This document shows positions 34,201 through 42,532 of a DNA stretch of 64,000 nucleotides, one piece after another. The position numbers and the translations under genes are program-made. The DNA is from Pimelobacter simplex (GTDB taxonomy: Bacteria; Actinomycetota; Actinomycetes; Propionibacteriales; Nocardioidaceae), in contig NZ_FOUK01000006.1 in assembly GCF_900114845.1 (NCBI RefSeq), positions 258,048 through 322,047 of the forward strand, written 5' to 3'. Position 1 is the stretch's first letter; each line of letters begins with the position of its first letter. The notes under the pieces were generated by a model that did no database searches, was not told where the DNA came from, and worked only from the letters and a program-made list of their open reading frames with translations.

Positions 34201-34210
34201 ACTAGTCACC
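34201..34210 (-). promoter_or_regulatory. ACTAGTCACC box upstream of the sigma gene
   Basis: The 10-mer ACTAGTCACC occurs here and, in the opposite orientation, at 34728-34737, with a 9 of 10 match at 34746-34755. It lies about 110 bp upstream of the sigma factor start in the gap shared with the divergent small gene. A related CTACTAGTGG lies at 34277. Candidate regulator-binding site. Confidence 0.45.
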
Positions 34211-34337
34211 CTGGTTACGAAGAATCACCAAGGAGAGGACATCGATTCGCATAACGGACCGGTCGTTCGAGGGTTCTACTAGTGGAAGGGCGCACGAGGC
34301 GCCCGCAGCATCCGGAGTCTCTCCGGCGGAGGTCGTG

Positions 34338-34697
34338 GTGGAGCAGATCGTCGTGGCTTTGAGCCCGTTCACGCGTCGCAGTCGCTCATTGGCGGTCAGC
34401 CACGTGGCGCAGGGGCTGCTCCGCGGGCTCGAGCAGGGCGAGCACGTGATCGTCCACGACCCGGAGGCCGACGAGCACTTCACCGCCGTCGTGGCCGACC
34501 TCGAGTTCGAGCTCGCCGACACGTCGTACCGGATCGAGATCGGGACCCGGATCACCGCTGCCGAGGCCGACGAGTGGCTCGCTCCCCCCGACGGCGACGA
34601 CCGCCTCACCACCCAGGACATCGTGGCCCTGCTCGAGGCGCTGCGGCGCAGCGAGCGCGACGTGTCCGCGGCGCTGGCCGAGCTCCGCGTCCGCTGA
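34338..34697 (+). CDS. 119-residue protein of unknown function
   Basis: A small acidic soluble protein: MEQIVVALSPFTRRSRSLAV, then a beta-rich core (HVIVHDPEADEHFTAVVADL) and a C-terminal helix LTTQDIVALLEALRRSERDV. No cysteine, no membrane segment. Two adjacent GTG codons (34335 and 34338) could start it; GGAGG at 34328-34332 favours 34338 by spacing. It lies between a divergent sigma factor and a response regulator, flanked on both sides by copies of ACTAGTCACC, so it probably belongs to the same control circuit. I do not recognise its family. Confidence 0.6.
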   Translation: MEQIVVALSPFTRRSRSLAVSHVAQGLLRGLEQGEHVIVHDPEADEHFTAVVADLEFELADTSYRIEIGTRITAAEADEWLAPPDGDDRLTTQDIVALLEALRRSERDVSAALAELRVR

Positions 34698-34727
34698 GCG
34701 CACTCCCACCCCGGTCGATCGACACCC

Positions 34728-34755
34728 GGTGACTAGTCCTAACTGACCAGTCACC
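34728..34755. promoter_or_regulatory. Inverted repeat upstream of the response regulator
   Basis: GGTGACTAGT and ACCAGTCACC form 10-bp arms with one mismatch and an 8-bp spacer, 68 bp upstream of the response regulator start. The left arm is identical to the box at 34201. The form suits a dimeric NarL-type regulator, perhaps the one encoded next to it (inference). Confidence 0.55.
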
Positions 34756-34822
34756 TGGGTCCACCGGCCGGACCTTGGTGACAGGTCTCGATGTTCTCGG
34801 CGCGGTGCACCAGAATCGTTCC

Positions 34823-35572
34823 GTGCCCGCTCAGAATCCGATCCGCGTCTACATCGTCGACGACCACGAGGTCGTCCGCCGGGGCGTCGCCAGCCTCCTC
34901 GCGACCGACCCCGAGCTCGAGGTGGTCGGACAGTCCGGCAGCGCCGGCGTCGCCCTGCGCGAGATCCTCGAGCTGCGCCCGGACGTCGCCGTCCTCGACG
35001 CCAACCTCGCCGACGGCACCGGCGTGGACGTGTGCCGCGAGATGCGCGCCGTCGACCCCGAGATCAAGGGCCTGATCCTCACGACGTACGACGACCCCGA
35101 CGCCATCTCCGCGGCCATCCTCGCGGGCGCGTCGGGCTACGTGCTCAAGAAGATCGAGGGCAACTCCCTCCTCAACGGCATCAAGCTCGTCGCCGGCGGC
35201 CACTCGCTCATCGACCCCGCCGTCGCCAGCCGGGTCGTCGAGCAGATGGAGATGCAGCGCCGCTCGCTCGACGTCGTGTGCGAGCTGACGCCGCAGCAGC
35301 GCAAGATCTTCTTCCTCATCGCCGAGGGCATGACCAACCGGCAGATCGCCGAGCAGCTCTACCTCGCCGAGAAGACCGTCAAGAACCACGTCACCGGGCT
35401 GCTCAGCCGGCTCGGGCTCCAGCACCGCACGCAGGCCGCGCTGCTCGCCGTCCGGCTGCGGGGGGCGGAGTCCGCGACCGTGGCCGCGCCCGCCGTGCCC
35501 GCCGTGCCCGCCGCGCCCGCCGGTCCGGCCGGTGTGGCGGCGGGGTATGGCGCGGAGCGCCGCGTGGGCTGA
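34823..35572 (+). CDS. NarL/LuxR-type response regulator
   Basis: A 249-residue response regulator. The receiver domain (residues 7-125) has the acidic pair IVDDHE and the phosphorylatable Asp59 in VAVLDANLADG. The LuxR-type helix-turn-helix is at about 155-215 (LTPQQRKIFFLIAEGMTNRQ, IAEQLYLAEKTVKNHV). The C-terminal 35 residues are a Pro/Ala/Val repeat tail from a short GC repeat. The GTG at 34823 is chosen because it opens just before the first strand; the frame is open to 34775. No sensor kinase gene is adjacent, so its partner is elsewhere. The neighbouring che genes are convergent, not co-transcribed. Confidence 0.88.
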   Translation: MPAQNPIRVYIVDDHEVVRRGVASLLATDPELEVVGQSGSAGVALREILELRPDVAVLDANLADGTGVDVCREMRAVDPEIKGLILTTYDDPDAISAAILAGASGYVLKKIEGNSLLNGIKLVAGGHSLIDPAVASRVVEQMEMQRRSLDVVCELTPQQRKIFFLIAEGMTNRQIAEQLYLAEKTVKNHVTGLLSRLGLQHRTQAALLAVRLRGAESATVAAPAVPAVPAAPAGPAGVAAGYGAERRVG

Positions 35573-35583
35573 GGCCCGGCGCC

Positions 35584-35661
35584 AGTTTCGCCGGTCGACC
35601 GGCGAAACTCACGCTTGACCGACGAAGGATCATCGGTCAAGCGTGAGTTTTGTCGGTCAAG
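35584..35661. terminator. Overlapping hairpins with alternative pairings between convergent genes
   Basis: Three pairings compete: a perfect 26-bp palindrome (35584-35609); 18-bp arms 35605-35622 with 35633-35650; and CTTGACCGAC (35614-35623) with GTCGGTCAAG (35652-35661). It lies between the response regulator and the convergent chemoreceptor gene. The second stem is followed by a short T-run in one direction (TTTT, 35648-35651). Confidence 0.8.
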
Positions 35662-35670
35662 TCCCCCCGC

Positions 35671-37956
35671 TCAGAGGGTGAACCGGCCCACCATCTCCCG
35701 CAGCTCCCCCGCCATCCCGGTCAGCTCGGTCGCGGAGGTCAGCGTCTGCTCCGCCCCGACGCGGGTGTCCGCGGCGGCGGTGGCGACCTGGGTGACGTCC
35801 TCGGCGATGCCGTTGGCGCCGGCGGCGGCCTCGGTGACCGAGCGGGCGATCTCGTTGGTGGTGGCGGTCTGCTCCTCCACCGCGGAGGCGATCGTCGACT
35901 GGATGTCGTTGATCCGGGCGATGACATCGGCGATCCGGCTGATCGCGGAGACGGCGCCCTGGGTGTCGCTCTGGATGGCCTCGATCTTCTGACCGATCTC
36001 CTCGGTCGCGCGGGCGGTCTCCTTGGCCAGCTCCTTCACCTCGTTCGCGACGACGGCGAAGCCCTTGCCGGCGTCGCCGGCGCGGGCAGCCTCGATGGTC
36101 GCGTTGAGGGCGAGGAGGTTGGTCTGCTGGGCGATCGAGGTGATCACCTTGATGACCTGGCCGATCTCGGCGGACGACTCCCCCAGCGACGCGACGGTGC
36201 CCTGCGCCTCGGAGGCGACGGTGACGGCGTCGGTGGCGACGGTCGCGGCCTCGGTGGCGTTCTTGGCGATCTCGCGGATCGACGCGGTCATCTCCTCCGC
36301 GGCGGTCGCCACGGTCTGGATGGACGCCGACACCTGGACCGACGCGCTCGACGCGGACGCCGCGCGGTCGGACGTCGTCGTCGCGCCCTCGCCCATGCCC
36401 TCGGAGAGCGAGGTGAGCTGGTCGGCCGCGGCGGCCAGGGACTCGGCCGTGCCGCCGATGTTGCCCATGCTGGTGCGCAGGGTGCCGAGCAGTGCCCGCA
36501 GGCCGGCGGCGACCCGGCCGACCTCGTCGTCGCCCTCGATGTCGAGGCTCCGGGTGAGGTCGCCGTCGGCCGCGGCCGAGACGACGTCGAGCATCTGCTG
36601 CACCTTGCCGGTGAGGACGGCGGCCTCGGCGCGCTCGCGGGTCTCGCGCTCGATCCGGCCGATCGCCTGCGAGACCAGGCGGCCGACGTTGCGCAGCGCC
36701 TCGAGTCGCTGCGGGCTCGGCTCGAGGGTCTCGGTGGCGAAGAAGTCCATCGTGCCGACGACGTCGCCGTCGACGATGACGGGGAAGCAGACGCCCGACT
36801 TCACGCCGACCTGCTGGGCGACGGGGGCCCGCACGCAGTCGGTCATCTCGCCGATGTCGCGGGTGAAGTAGAGGTCGCGCTGCGCCCAGGCGCGGCCGGA
36901 CAGGCCGATCCCCTCGGCGAACGAGGCCTGCATCGTCACCCGGCGGAACTCCGGACCGGCGTCGCCGGACTCGCGGTCGAACTTGAGCAGCCGGTCGGCC
37001 GGGTCGACCTTCCAGTACGAGCCGTAGGCCCAGCCGAACTCGCCGCGCAGCGTGTCGAGCGTGCTCTGCACGGCGGCCTCGACGTCGGTGGCGGAGCCGA
37101 GCGTGGCGAGGATCTTGTTCACCGCGGACGTGTCGGCCGCGGACTCCGCGCGCTCGCGCTCGACGCGCAGCCGATCGGTGATCACGTCCCAGGTCGCCAT
37201 CGCGCCGACGTACTCGCCGGAGCTGTCGCGGATCGCGGAGACCAGCAGGTCCAGGGTCTCCGGACCGACCTGGATGTCCGCGCGCCGCGGCAGGTGGTCG
37301 GCGCTCGCGAGCAGACCGCGCTGGTAGGCCGGGCTCTTGTGGAAGACGTCGAGGCTGGAGCCGACGACCTCGTCGGCGCGCACCGGCAGGTGCTGCTCGA
37401 GCCCGCGCAGCGTCTCGAGCGAGGCCGGGTTCATGTAGCGGATGACGAAGTCGCGGTCGGCGAACATCATGTTCGTCGGCGAGTTCTCCATCATCGAGGT
37501 GGCGATCGCCATCTCGCGCTGGGCCTGCACCTTCAAGGTGACGTCCTCGAAGGTGACCAGCGCGCCGACGTACGTCCCGGACGCGTCGTGGATGGCGCTG
37601 AGCAGGACGTCGTGGATGGTGCTCTCGCCCGTCACCTGGTCGCTCAGCGGCAGCCGGGCGGGCGTCGCGGTGATCGCGGCGCCGTGGTCGGGGTGCGCGT
37701 AGATCACCTCGAAGGACATGCCGATCAGCGTGTCCGGGTCGATCTGCGGGATGTCGGGGCCGCCGGCGGCCATCTCGCGCCGCGCCCTGCTGTTGACGAA
37801 GCGGATGGTGTAGTCGGGCGCGACGACGAACGCACCGGCCTCCATGGCGTCGTACAGCGTGTAGTCGACGACGGCCGTCGCGGCCGCGGCCGCTGCCTTG
37901 GTCGTCCTCTTGGCGGGACCGGTGCCGTTCACCGGCGCGTCCAGGATCTCGGTCAC
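35671..37956 (-). CDS. Soluble methyl-accepting chemotaxis protein (PAS-PAS-GAF-HAMP-MCP)
   Basis: A 761-residue chemoreceptor with no membrane segment, so it is cytoplasmic. Order: Ala-rich start, PAS (about 30-135, MEAGAFVVAPDYTIRFVNS), PAS (about 150-260, NSPTNMMFADRDFVIRYMNP), GAF-like (about 285-430, DTLRGEFGWAYGSYWKVDP), a HAMP-like linker (AAADGDLTRSLDIEGDDEVG) and a complete MCP hairpin with the tip IAQQTNLLALNATIEAARAG. It should signal to CheA via CheW in response to an internal, perhaps redox or energy, cue. GTG at 37956 overlaps the cheW stop by 4 bp and has GGAGGA upstream. It is the only MCP in the window. Confidence 0.92.
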   Translation of the reverse strand: MTEILDAPVNGTGPAKRTTKAAAAAATAVVDYTLYDAMEAGAFVVAPDYTIRFVNSRARREMAAGGPDIPQIDPDTLIGMSFEVIYAHPDHGAAITATPARLPLSDQVTGESTIHDVLLSAIHDASGTYVGALVTFEDVTLKVQAQREMAIATSMMENSPTNMMFADRDFVIRYMNPASLETLRGLEQHLPVRADEVVGSSLDVFHKSPAYQRGLLASADHLPRRADIQVGPETLDLLVSAIRDSSGEYVGAMATWDVITDRLRVERERAESAADTSAVNKILATLGSATDVEAAVQSTLDTLRGEFGWAYGSYWKVDPADRLLKFDRESGDAGPEFRRVTMQASFAEGIGLSGRAWAQRDLYFTRDIGEMTDCVRAPVAQQVGVKSGVCFPVIVDGDVVGTMDFFATETLEPSPQRLEALRNVGRLVSQAIGRIERETRERAEAAVLTGKVQQMLDVVSAAADGDLTRSLDIEGDDEVGRVAAGLRALLGTLRTSMGNIGGTAESLAAAADQLTSLSEGMGEGATTTSDRAASASSASVQVSASIQTVATAAEEMTASIREIAKNATEAATVATDAVTVASEAQGTVASLGESSAEIGQVIKVITSIAQQTNLLALNATIEAARAGDAGKGFAVVANEVKELAKETARATEEIGQKIEAIQSDTQGAVSAISRIADVIARINDIQSTIASAVEEQTATTNEIARSVTEAAAGANGIAEDVTQVATAAADTRVGAEQTLTSATELTGMAGELREMVGRFTL

Positions 37957-38420
37957 GGGTTTCCTCCGGGGGTGTCGGGTGCGGTCACGACGTCGACCGC
38001 ACGGTCTGCGTCGAGGACGAGCAGGATGGCGTCGGGCAGCGGGCGTACCCCGCGGACGACGTCCTGCACTCCTCGCGGCAGGTTCGAGGGCGCCGGCTGG
38101 GGATCCACGCCGGCGGTGTCGATGACGTCGCCGATGTCGTCGACGAGGAGGCTGACCACCTCGCCGCGACTGCGGACGATCACGTTCATCGGGAGCTGCT
38201 CGGCGTCCCGTGGGGGGAGGCCGAGCCGGACGCGCAGGTCGACCGCCGTGACGATCTGGCCGCGCAGGTTGATCAGGCCGCGGACCGCCTCGTCCGCGCG
38301 CGGCACCGGCGTCATCGGCTGGTGCCGGATGACCTCCTGCACCTCCTCGACGGCGACGCCGAAGAGCAGGTCGGCGACCCAGAAGGTGCACAGCTGCTCG
38401 GTGCTGGTGCTGGTGCTCAC
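37953..38420 (-). CDS. cheW: Chemotaxis coupling protein CheW
   Basis: A 155-residue CheW adaptor linking the chemoreceptor to CheA. The core has LCTFWVADLLFGVAVEEVQE, VPRADEAVRGLINLRGQIVT (the conserved NLRG), LRVRLGLPP and VSLLVDDIGDVIDTAG. The C-terminus is somewhat longer than usual. GTG at 38420 overlaps cheA's stop by 4 bp; upstream Ser-Thr repeats (STSTSTEQ) come from a short repeat. Its gene lies between cheA and the MCP gene, as expected for a signalling array. Confidence 0.93.
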   Translation of the reverse strand: MSTSTSTEQLCTFWVADLLFGVAVEEVQEVIRHQPMTPVPRADEAVRGLINLRGQIVTAVDLRVRLGLPPRDAEQLPMNVIVRSRGEVVSLLVDDIGDVIDTAGVDPQPAPSNLPRGVQDVVRGVRPLPDAILLVLDADRAVDVVTAPDTPGGNP

Positions 38421-40582
38421 GCCGACACCCCCGAGCGGGCGACGACCGCGGCCAGGTCGACGAGGTCGGTGACCCGGTCCTGGACGACGGCGCTGCCGCT
38501 CACGCCGGAGCGACGGCCCACCTGGCTCGCCGTGACGGCCACCTCGACCACGTCGAGGACCCGGTCGATCACGATCCCGACCGCACCGGCGGCCGCATCG
38601 GACGTCTCGTGGACGACCACGCTGATCTGCTCGCCGCGGTCGCTGGTGTCGGGCAGCCCGATCGCCGCCGCGAGCCGGACCAGCGGCAGGATGCCGTCGC
38701 GGTACTGCACCACCTCGGCCGTCCCGCTGCGCTCCACGCGGTCCTGGGCGAACTCCTCGAGCCGGGCGACCGCGGCCAGCGGCAGCGCCGCACGGCGTCC
38801 GTCGGCGACCTCGAGGACGAGCAGCGCCTGCCGGTCGTCGCCCGCGCTCGCGCGGACGTCGGCGGCCTCGTCCGGGACGGCGGAGACGCCCGCGGTGCTC
38901 GCGATCCCGGCGACGTCGAGGATCAGCGCGACCCGCCCGTCGCCCATGATCGTGGCGCCGGCGTACGTCGCCAGGCCCTTGAGCTGGCGACCGATCGGCT
39001 TGACCACGATCTCCTGGGTGTCGTGCACCTCCGAGACGCACAGGCCGAAGCGCACGTCGTCGGACTGCAGCACCACCACCGTGAGCGCCTCGTCGGGCGC
39101 GGGCTGCGCACCACCGAGCGTCTCGGCGAGCGACACCAGCGGCAGCAGCTTGCCGCGCAGCCGCAGCACGGCCGCCCCGGCGAGACGCTCCACCTGACGA
39201 CGTACGTCGTCGCCCTCGATGCGGACGAGCTCGACGAGGTTGGCCTGCGGGATCGCGTAGCGCTCACCGCCCTCCCCCACCACCAGTGCGGGGATGATCG
39301 CCAGCGTCAGGGGGATCCGCACGCGCGTCGTCGTCCCCCTGCCGGGCTCGGAGGCGACGTCGACGCTGCCGCCGATGCGCTCGATGTTCGTGCGCACGAC
39401 GTCCATGCCGACGCCGCGGCCGGAGATGTTGGAGACCGCCGCCGCCGTCGAGAAGCCCGGCCGGAAGATCAGGCCGAGCACCTCGCGCTGCTCCATCCGG
39501 GCGAGCTGGTCGCGCGTGATGACCCCGCGCTCGACCGCGATCGCCCCGATCCTGGCGGGATCGATGCCCTTGCCGTCATCCGCGATCTCGACGACGACCT
39601 GGCCGGACTCGTGGTAGGCGCGCAGGCTCAGCGTGCCCTTGCCCGGCTTGCCCGCGGCCCGTCGTACGTCGGGGGGCTCGATGCCGTGGTCGAGGGAGTT
39701 GCGCACCAGGTGCGTCAGCGGGTCCTTGACCGCCTCGAGCAGGCTCCGGTCGAGCTCGGTCTCGTGGCCCTCCATCACCAGCTCGACCTCGCGGCCCAGC
39801 TGGTGCGACAGGTCGCGCACGACCCGCGGGAGCTTCGACCAGACCTGGCCGATCGGCTGCATCCGGGTTTTCATCACCGACTCCTGCAGCTCGCTCGCCA
39901 CGAGGTCGAGACGCTGGCTGGCGCGGACCAGCTCGACGTCCGCCGAGCCGAGGCTGCGCTGGAGGAGCTGGTTGCGGGTGAGCACGAGCTCGCCGACCAG
40001 GTCGACCAGGTCGTCGAGGAGGTCGACGTCCACGCGGACCGAGGCGTCGACGACGGTGCGGCGCTCGGGCTCCGAGGTCTCGACGGGTTCGGGTTCGGGG
40101 GTCTCGACAGGCTCGACCGGCGGGACGGGCGTCTCGGCCAGCGGCTCGGGAGTCTCGACCGGCGGCTCGGGGGTCTCGACCGGCGGCGCGGGCTCGGCGA
40201 GCAGTCCCTCCAGGACCGCGACGACGGGGTCGACGGCGACGGCCGGGTCGACGTCCGTCCCGCTCTGCTCGATGGCGCCGAGCAGTGCGCGGACGGTGTC
40301 CACCATGCTGAGCAGCGCCTCGGCGATCGGCGGCGTCATCTCCGTCTCGCCGTCGCGGAGCCGCGACAGCAGGGTCTCCCCCACGTGCGTCAGCGCCTCG
40401 AGCCGGTTGAACGCGAGGAACCCGCTCGTCCCCTTGATCGTGTGGATCGTGCGGAAGATGCTCGACAGGCGCTCCCGCGAGTCGGGCTGGCGCTCGAGCT
40501 CGACGAGGTCGCGGTCGAGCTGGTCGAGGTTCTCGTGGGACTCCACGAGGAACTCGGCGATGATCTCGGCGTCGTCGTCCAC
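38417..40582 (-). CDS. cheA: Chemotaxis histidine kinase CheA
   Basis: A 721-residue CheA. The Hpt domain is N-terminal with phospho-accepting His47 in FRTIHTIKGTSGFL. A linker of about 80 residues follows, made of repeats of PPVETPEP instead of a clear CheY-binding P2 domain. Then come dimerisation helices, the kinase core with N box HLVRNSLDHGIE, G1 box DDGKGIDPARIG and GRGVGMDVVRTN, and two CheW-like domains at the C-terminus (one near 480-610, one near 620-720), unlike the single one in E. coli CheA. The GTG at 40582 lies 7 nt after a FliA-like -10 box and has no good ribosome-binding site, indicating a leaderless message. Confidence 0.93.
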   Translation of the reverse strand: MDDDAEIIAEFLVESHENLDQLDRDLVELERQPDSRERLSSIFRTIHTIKGTSGFLAFNRLEALTHVGETLLSRLRDGETEMTPPIAEALLSMVDTVRALLGAIEQSGTDVDPAVAVDPVVAVLEGLLAEPAPPVETPEPPVETPEPLAETPVPPVEPVETPEPEPVETSEPERRTVVDASVRVDVDLLDDLVDLVGELVLTRNQLLQRSLGSADVELVRASQRLDLVASELQESVMKTRMQPIGQVWSKLPRVVRDLSHQLGREVELVMEGHETELDRSLLEAVKDPLTHLVRNSLDHGIEPPDVRRAAGKPGKGTLSLRAYHESGQVVVEIADDGKGIDPARIGAIAVERGVITRDQLARMEQREVLGLIFRPGFSTAAAVSNISGRGVGMDVVRTNIERIGGSVDVASEPGRGTTTRVRIPLTLAIIPALVVGEGGERYAIPQANLVELVRIEGDDVRRQVERLAGAAVLRLRGKLLPLVSLAETLGGAQPAPDEALTVVVLQSDDVRFGLCVSEVHDTQEIVVKPIGRQLKGLATYAGATIMGDGRVALILDVAGIASTAGVSAVPDEAADVRASAGDDRQALLVLEVADGRRAALPLAAVARLEEFAQDRVERSGTAEVVQYRDGILPLVRLAAAIGLPDTSDRGEQISVVVHETSDAAAGAVGIVIDRVLDVVEVAVTASQVGRRSGVSGSAVVQDRVTDLVDLAAVVARSGVSA

Positions 40583-40589
40583 GACCGTT

Positions 40590-40616
40590 CTTTCGGCGCG
40601 GCGCGGGGGTGGCTGA
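40590..40616 (-). promoter_or_regulatory. FliA-type promoter of cheA-cheW-mcp
   Basis: On the minus strand TCAG (40616-40613), a 15-bp spacer, then GCCGAAAG (40597-40590). The start codon of cheA comes 7 nt after it (AACGGTC-GTG). Matches the five other promoters of this block in layout. Confidence 0.7.
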
Positions 40617-40627
40617 GGGGCGTAAAG

Positions 40628-40664
40628 GGAGTCGGGACTTTCGCCCTGTCCCGGGCCCGACTCC
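40628..40664 (-). terminator. Terminator of the ABC cassette
   Basis: Arms GGAGTCGGG and CCCGACTCC with a 19-nt loop that itself can pair as CGGGAC with GTCCCG, directly after the stop codon at 40665, followed by CTTT on the minus strand. Confidence 0.65.
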
Positions 40665-41303
40665 TCAGGTCCCGCGGGGGCGCACCGCGGCCGCGACCAG
40701 CACTCCCCCGGCGAGGACGGCGAGCTCCGCGCCGGCCGGCACCTGCTCCGCGACGAGCCACGCCCACGGCCGCACGGTGAGGGTGCCGTGCTCCATCGTC
40801 GAGCCGTAGCCGAACGCCAGTCCCGACAGGACGTACAGCCACGGCACTGCGAGCCCCCAGAACAGCCCGGCGACACCCGCGACCAGGCCGATCCCGACGA
40901 GCGCGCCGGCCAGCGTCAGGCAACGCACTCCCACCGCCGGTACGGCGAGCAGCGGGGTCAGCGCCCCGGCGGCGCCCCCGGCTCCCCCGACGACGACCAC
41001 CAGCAGCACCAGCCGGGCCGCGCGCAGGTCGCGCGCGGCGAGCCGCTCGGCTCCGTCGAGGACGGGACGGACCAGCAGCACGACCAACGACGCCACCGCG
41101 CAGCCGACGGGCAGGCTCGCCCGCGGCCGCGGGACCCGGACGTCGTCCTGGAGGCTCGGCACGGTGTGCCCGGCGCTGAGCAGCAGGACGGCGAGGCAGC
41201 CGGCCAGGCACAGCGCCGTCCACGGGCGCAGGCGGAGGTGGAAGCCGACCACGCGGAACGTCTCGGGGACGCGGGACCGGCGGGTGGTCAGGTGTTGGTG
41301 CAC
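40665..41303 (-). CDS. Membrane protein, last gene of the ABC cassette
   Basis: A 212-residue protein with five to six hydrophobic segments (for example LCLAGCLAVLLLSAG, VASLVVLLVRPVLDG, RLVLLVVVVGGAGGAAGAL and VPWLYVLSGLAFGYG), probably a small permease-like subunit. The GTG at 41303 overlaps the end of the upstream permease gene by 16 bp; later starts are possible. It is the distal gene of a four-gene operon (secreted protein, ABC ATPase, permease, this). I do not recognise its family. A terminator follows immediately. Confidence 0.65.
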   Translation of the reverse strand: MHQHLTTRRSRVPETFRVVGFHLRLRPWTALCLAGCLAVLLLSAGHTVPSLQDDVRVPRPRASLPVGCAVASLVVLLVRPVLDGAERLAARDLRAARLVLLVVVVGGAGGAAGALTPLLAVPAVGVRCLTLAGALVGIGLVAGVAGLFWGLAVPWLYVLSGLAFGYGSTMEHGTLTVRPWAWLVAEQVPAGAELAVLAGGVLVAAAVRPRGT

Positions 41304-42532
41304 GTGCGGATCTCGGCCAGGGCGGTGCGGACGGCGGCGGCGACCTGGTCCGGACGGCGGCCCTGCTGCTCGGGGTGCCAGACCAGGAACTCCTCCTGGG
41401 GAAGCGCACCGCCGATCAGGTACAACCAGTCGGCGACGAGGTCACGGCGCCCGAGCAGGGGCAGCGGGGGGAGGTTGGCGAACATCTCGGCGCACCACAG
41501 TGGAGTCGTGAGCGACTGCACGACGGCGTCGGCATCGAGGGTCCGGTCGCGCAGCGACCTCGTCCCGACCACCAGCTCGCCGACGCCCTCGGGCGAGCGC
41601 AGGTTCCCCCCTTGCTCGTAGCGAGCGGGGAAGTTCGCCCGCGGCACGCCGTGCGTCGCTGCGACGTCGAGGGCGCGCTCGAGGCTGTCGGCGGCCGGCC
41701 GGAGCAGCCGGTCGTAGCCCGGGTAGACGCACACCGTGATCGAGCTCGTCCGGCAGCGGGTGGGCCGTTCGCCCGACGACACGTACAGGTCGGGCGAGAC
41801 GACGAGCGACGACACCCAGAGCGCACCCACCGCCGCCGCGACGCCACCCGCGACGGTGACGCGGCGCGCCGCGAGCGGGAGCGCCGGGGCCGTGAGGCAG
41901 ACCGCCGCCAGGAGGAGGCCGAGGACGGTGACGCCGTACCGGCTCGACATCGCCGCCTGCTCGACCGCGGGCCCGGCGGTGCCGGGGAAGGCGAACAGCG
42001 ACCAGCCGCCGGGGACCGACCAGAACAGGAGCGCACCCAGCACCGCGGTCGCGGCGACGGCGGCGTAGGGCGAGGACACCACGCCGCCCGCCGCGACACC
42101 GACCGTGGCCGCCAGCGCGAACATCGACAGGTGGGCGAGCACCACGAGACCGGCGGTCGGATCGACCACCCCGTCGGAGGTCACGGTCGCGACGGCGACC
42201 ACGAGGACGCCGAGCAGGTAGGGCACCGCAGCGGCCGCGAAGGGAGGCAGCAGCAGCGTCGCGTGGGTCCGCCAACCCGCCACCGGCGCGCGGTCGCGCA
42301 GGGCCCGGTGTCCGGAGCCCGGGGCGCCGGCATCCCACCCGGCGACGAAGGCCGTCAGCACGACTCCGACCGGCACCGCCTGGAGGGCGTGGTTGAACCC
42401 CCACCACCAGTCGCCGCGCCACAGCGTGAGGCTCGGCAGGACGGCGTAGCCGACGGCGACGAGCATCGGGACGACAGCGAGCGTCGCTCTCGACGTCCCC
42501 AGCAGGTAGCGCGCTCGCGATCCCCGGCTCAT
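41288..42532 (-). CDS. ABC-type permease-like membrane protein with extracytoplasmic C-terminal domain
   Basis: A 414-residue protein. About seven membrane segments occupy residues 12-265 (LAVVPMLVAVGYAVLPSL, LAHLSMFALAATVGVAAGG, GVTVLGLLLAAVCLTAPAL and others). The last ~140 residues form a soluble domain with four Cys (TRCRTSSITVCVYPGYDRLL, then LWCAEMF and IRTCTNT) and are probably outside the membrane. The layout resembles actinobacterial ABC permease-like proteins of uncertain role. ATG at 42532 overlaps the ATPase stop by 4 bp. Together with the ATPase it should export or act on a substrate, perhaps the secreted protein encoded first (inference). Confidence 0.7.
   Translation of the reverse strand: MSRGSRARYLLGTSRATLAVVPMLVAVGYAVLPSLTLWRGDWWWGFNHALQAVPVGVVLTAFVAGWDAGAPGSGHRALRDRAPVAGWRTHATLLLPPFAAAAVPYLLGVLVVAVATVTSDGVVDPTAGLVVLAHLSMFALAATVGVAAGGVVSSPYAAVAATAVLGALLFWSVPGGWSLFAFPGTAGPAVEQAAMSSRYGVTVLGLLLAAVCLTAPALPLAARRVTVAGGVAAAVGALWVSSLVVSPDLYVSSGERPTRCRTSSITVCVYPGYDRLLRPAADSLERALDVAATHGVPRANFPARYEQGGNLRSPEGVGELVVGTRSLRDRTLDADAVVQSLTTPLWCAEMFANLPPLPLLGRRDLVADWLYLIGGALPQEEFLVWHPEQQGRRPDQVAAAVRTALAEIRTCTNT

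Noticed and set aside
34788..34822. Leaderless promoter for the response regulator (CAGAAT at 34811)
   Set aside because: Spacing to the GTG fits, but there is no -35 and CAGAAT is a poor -10.
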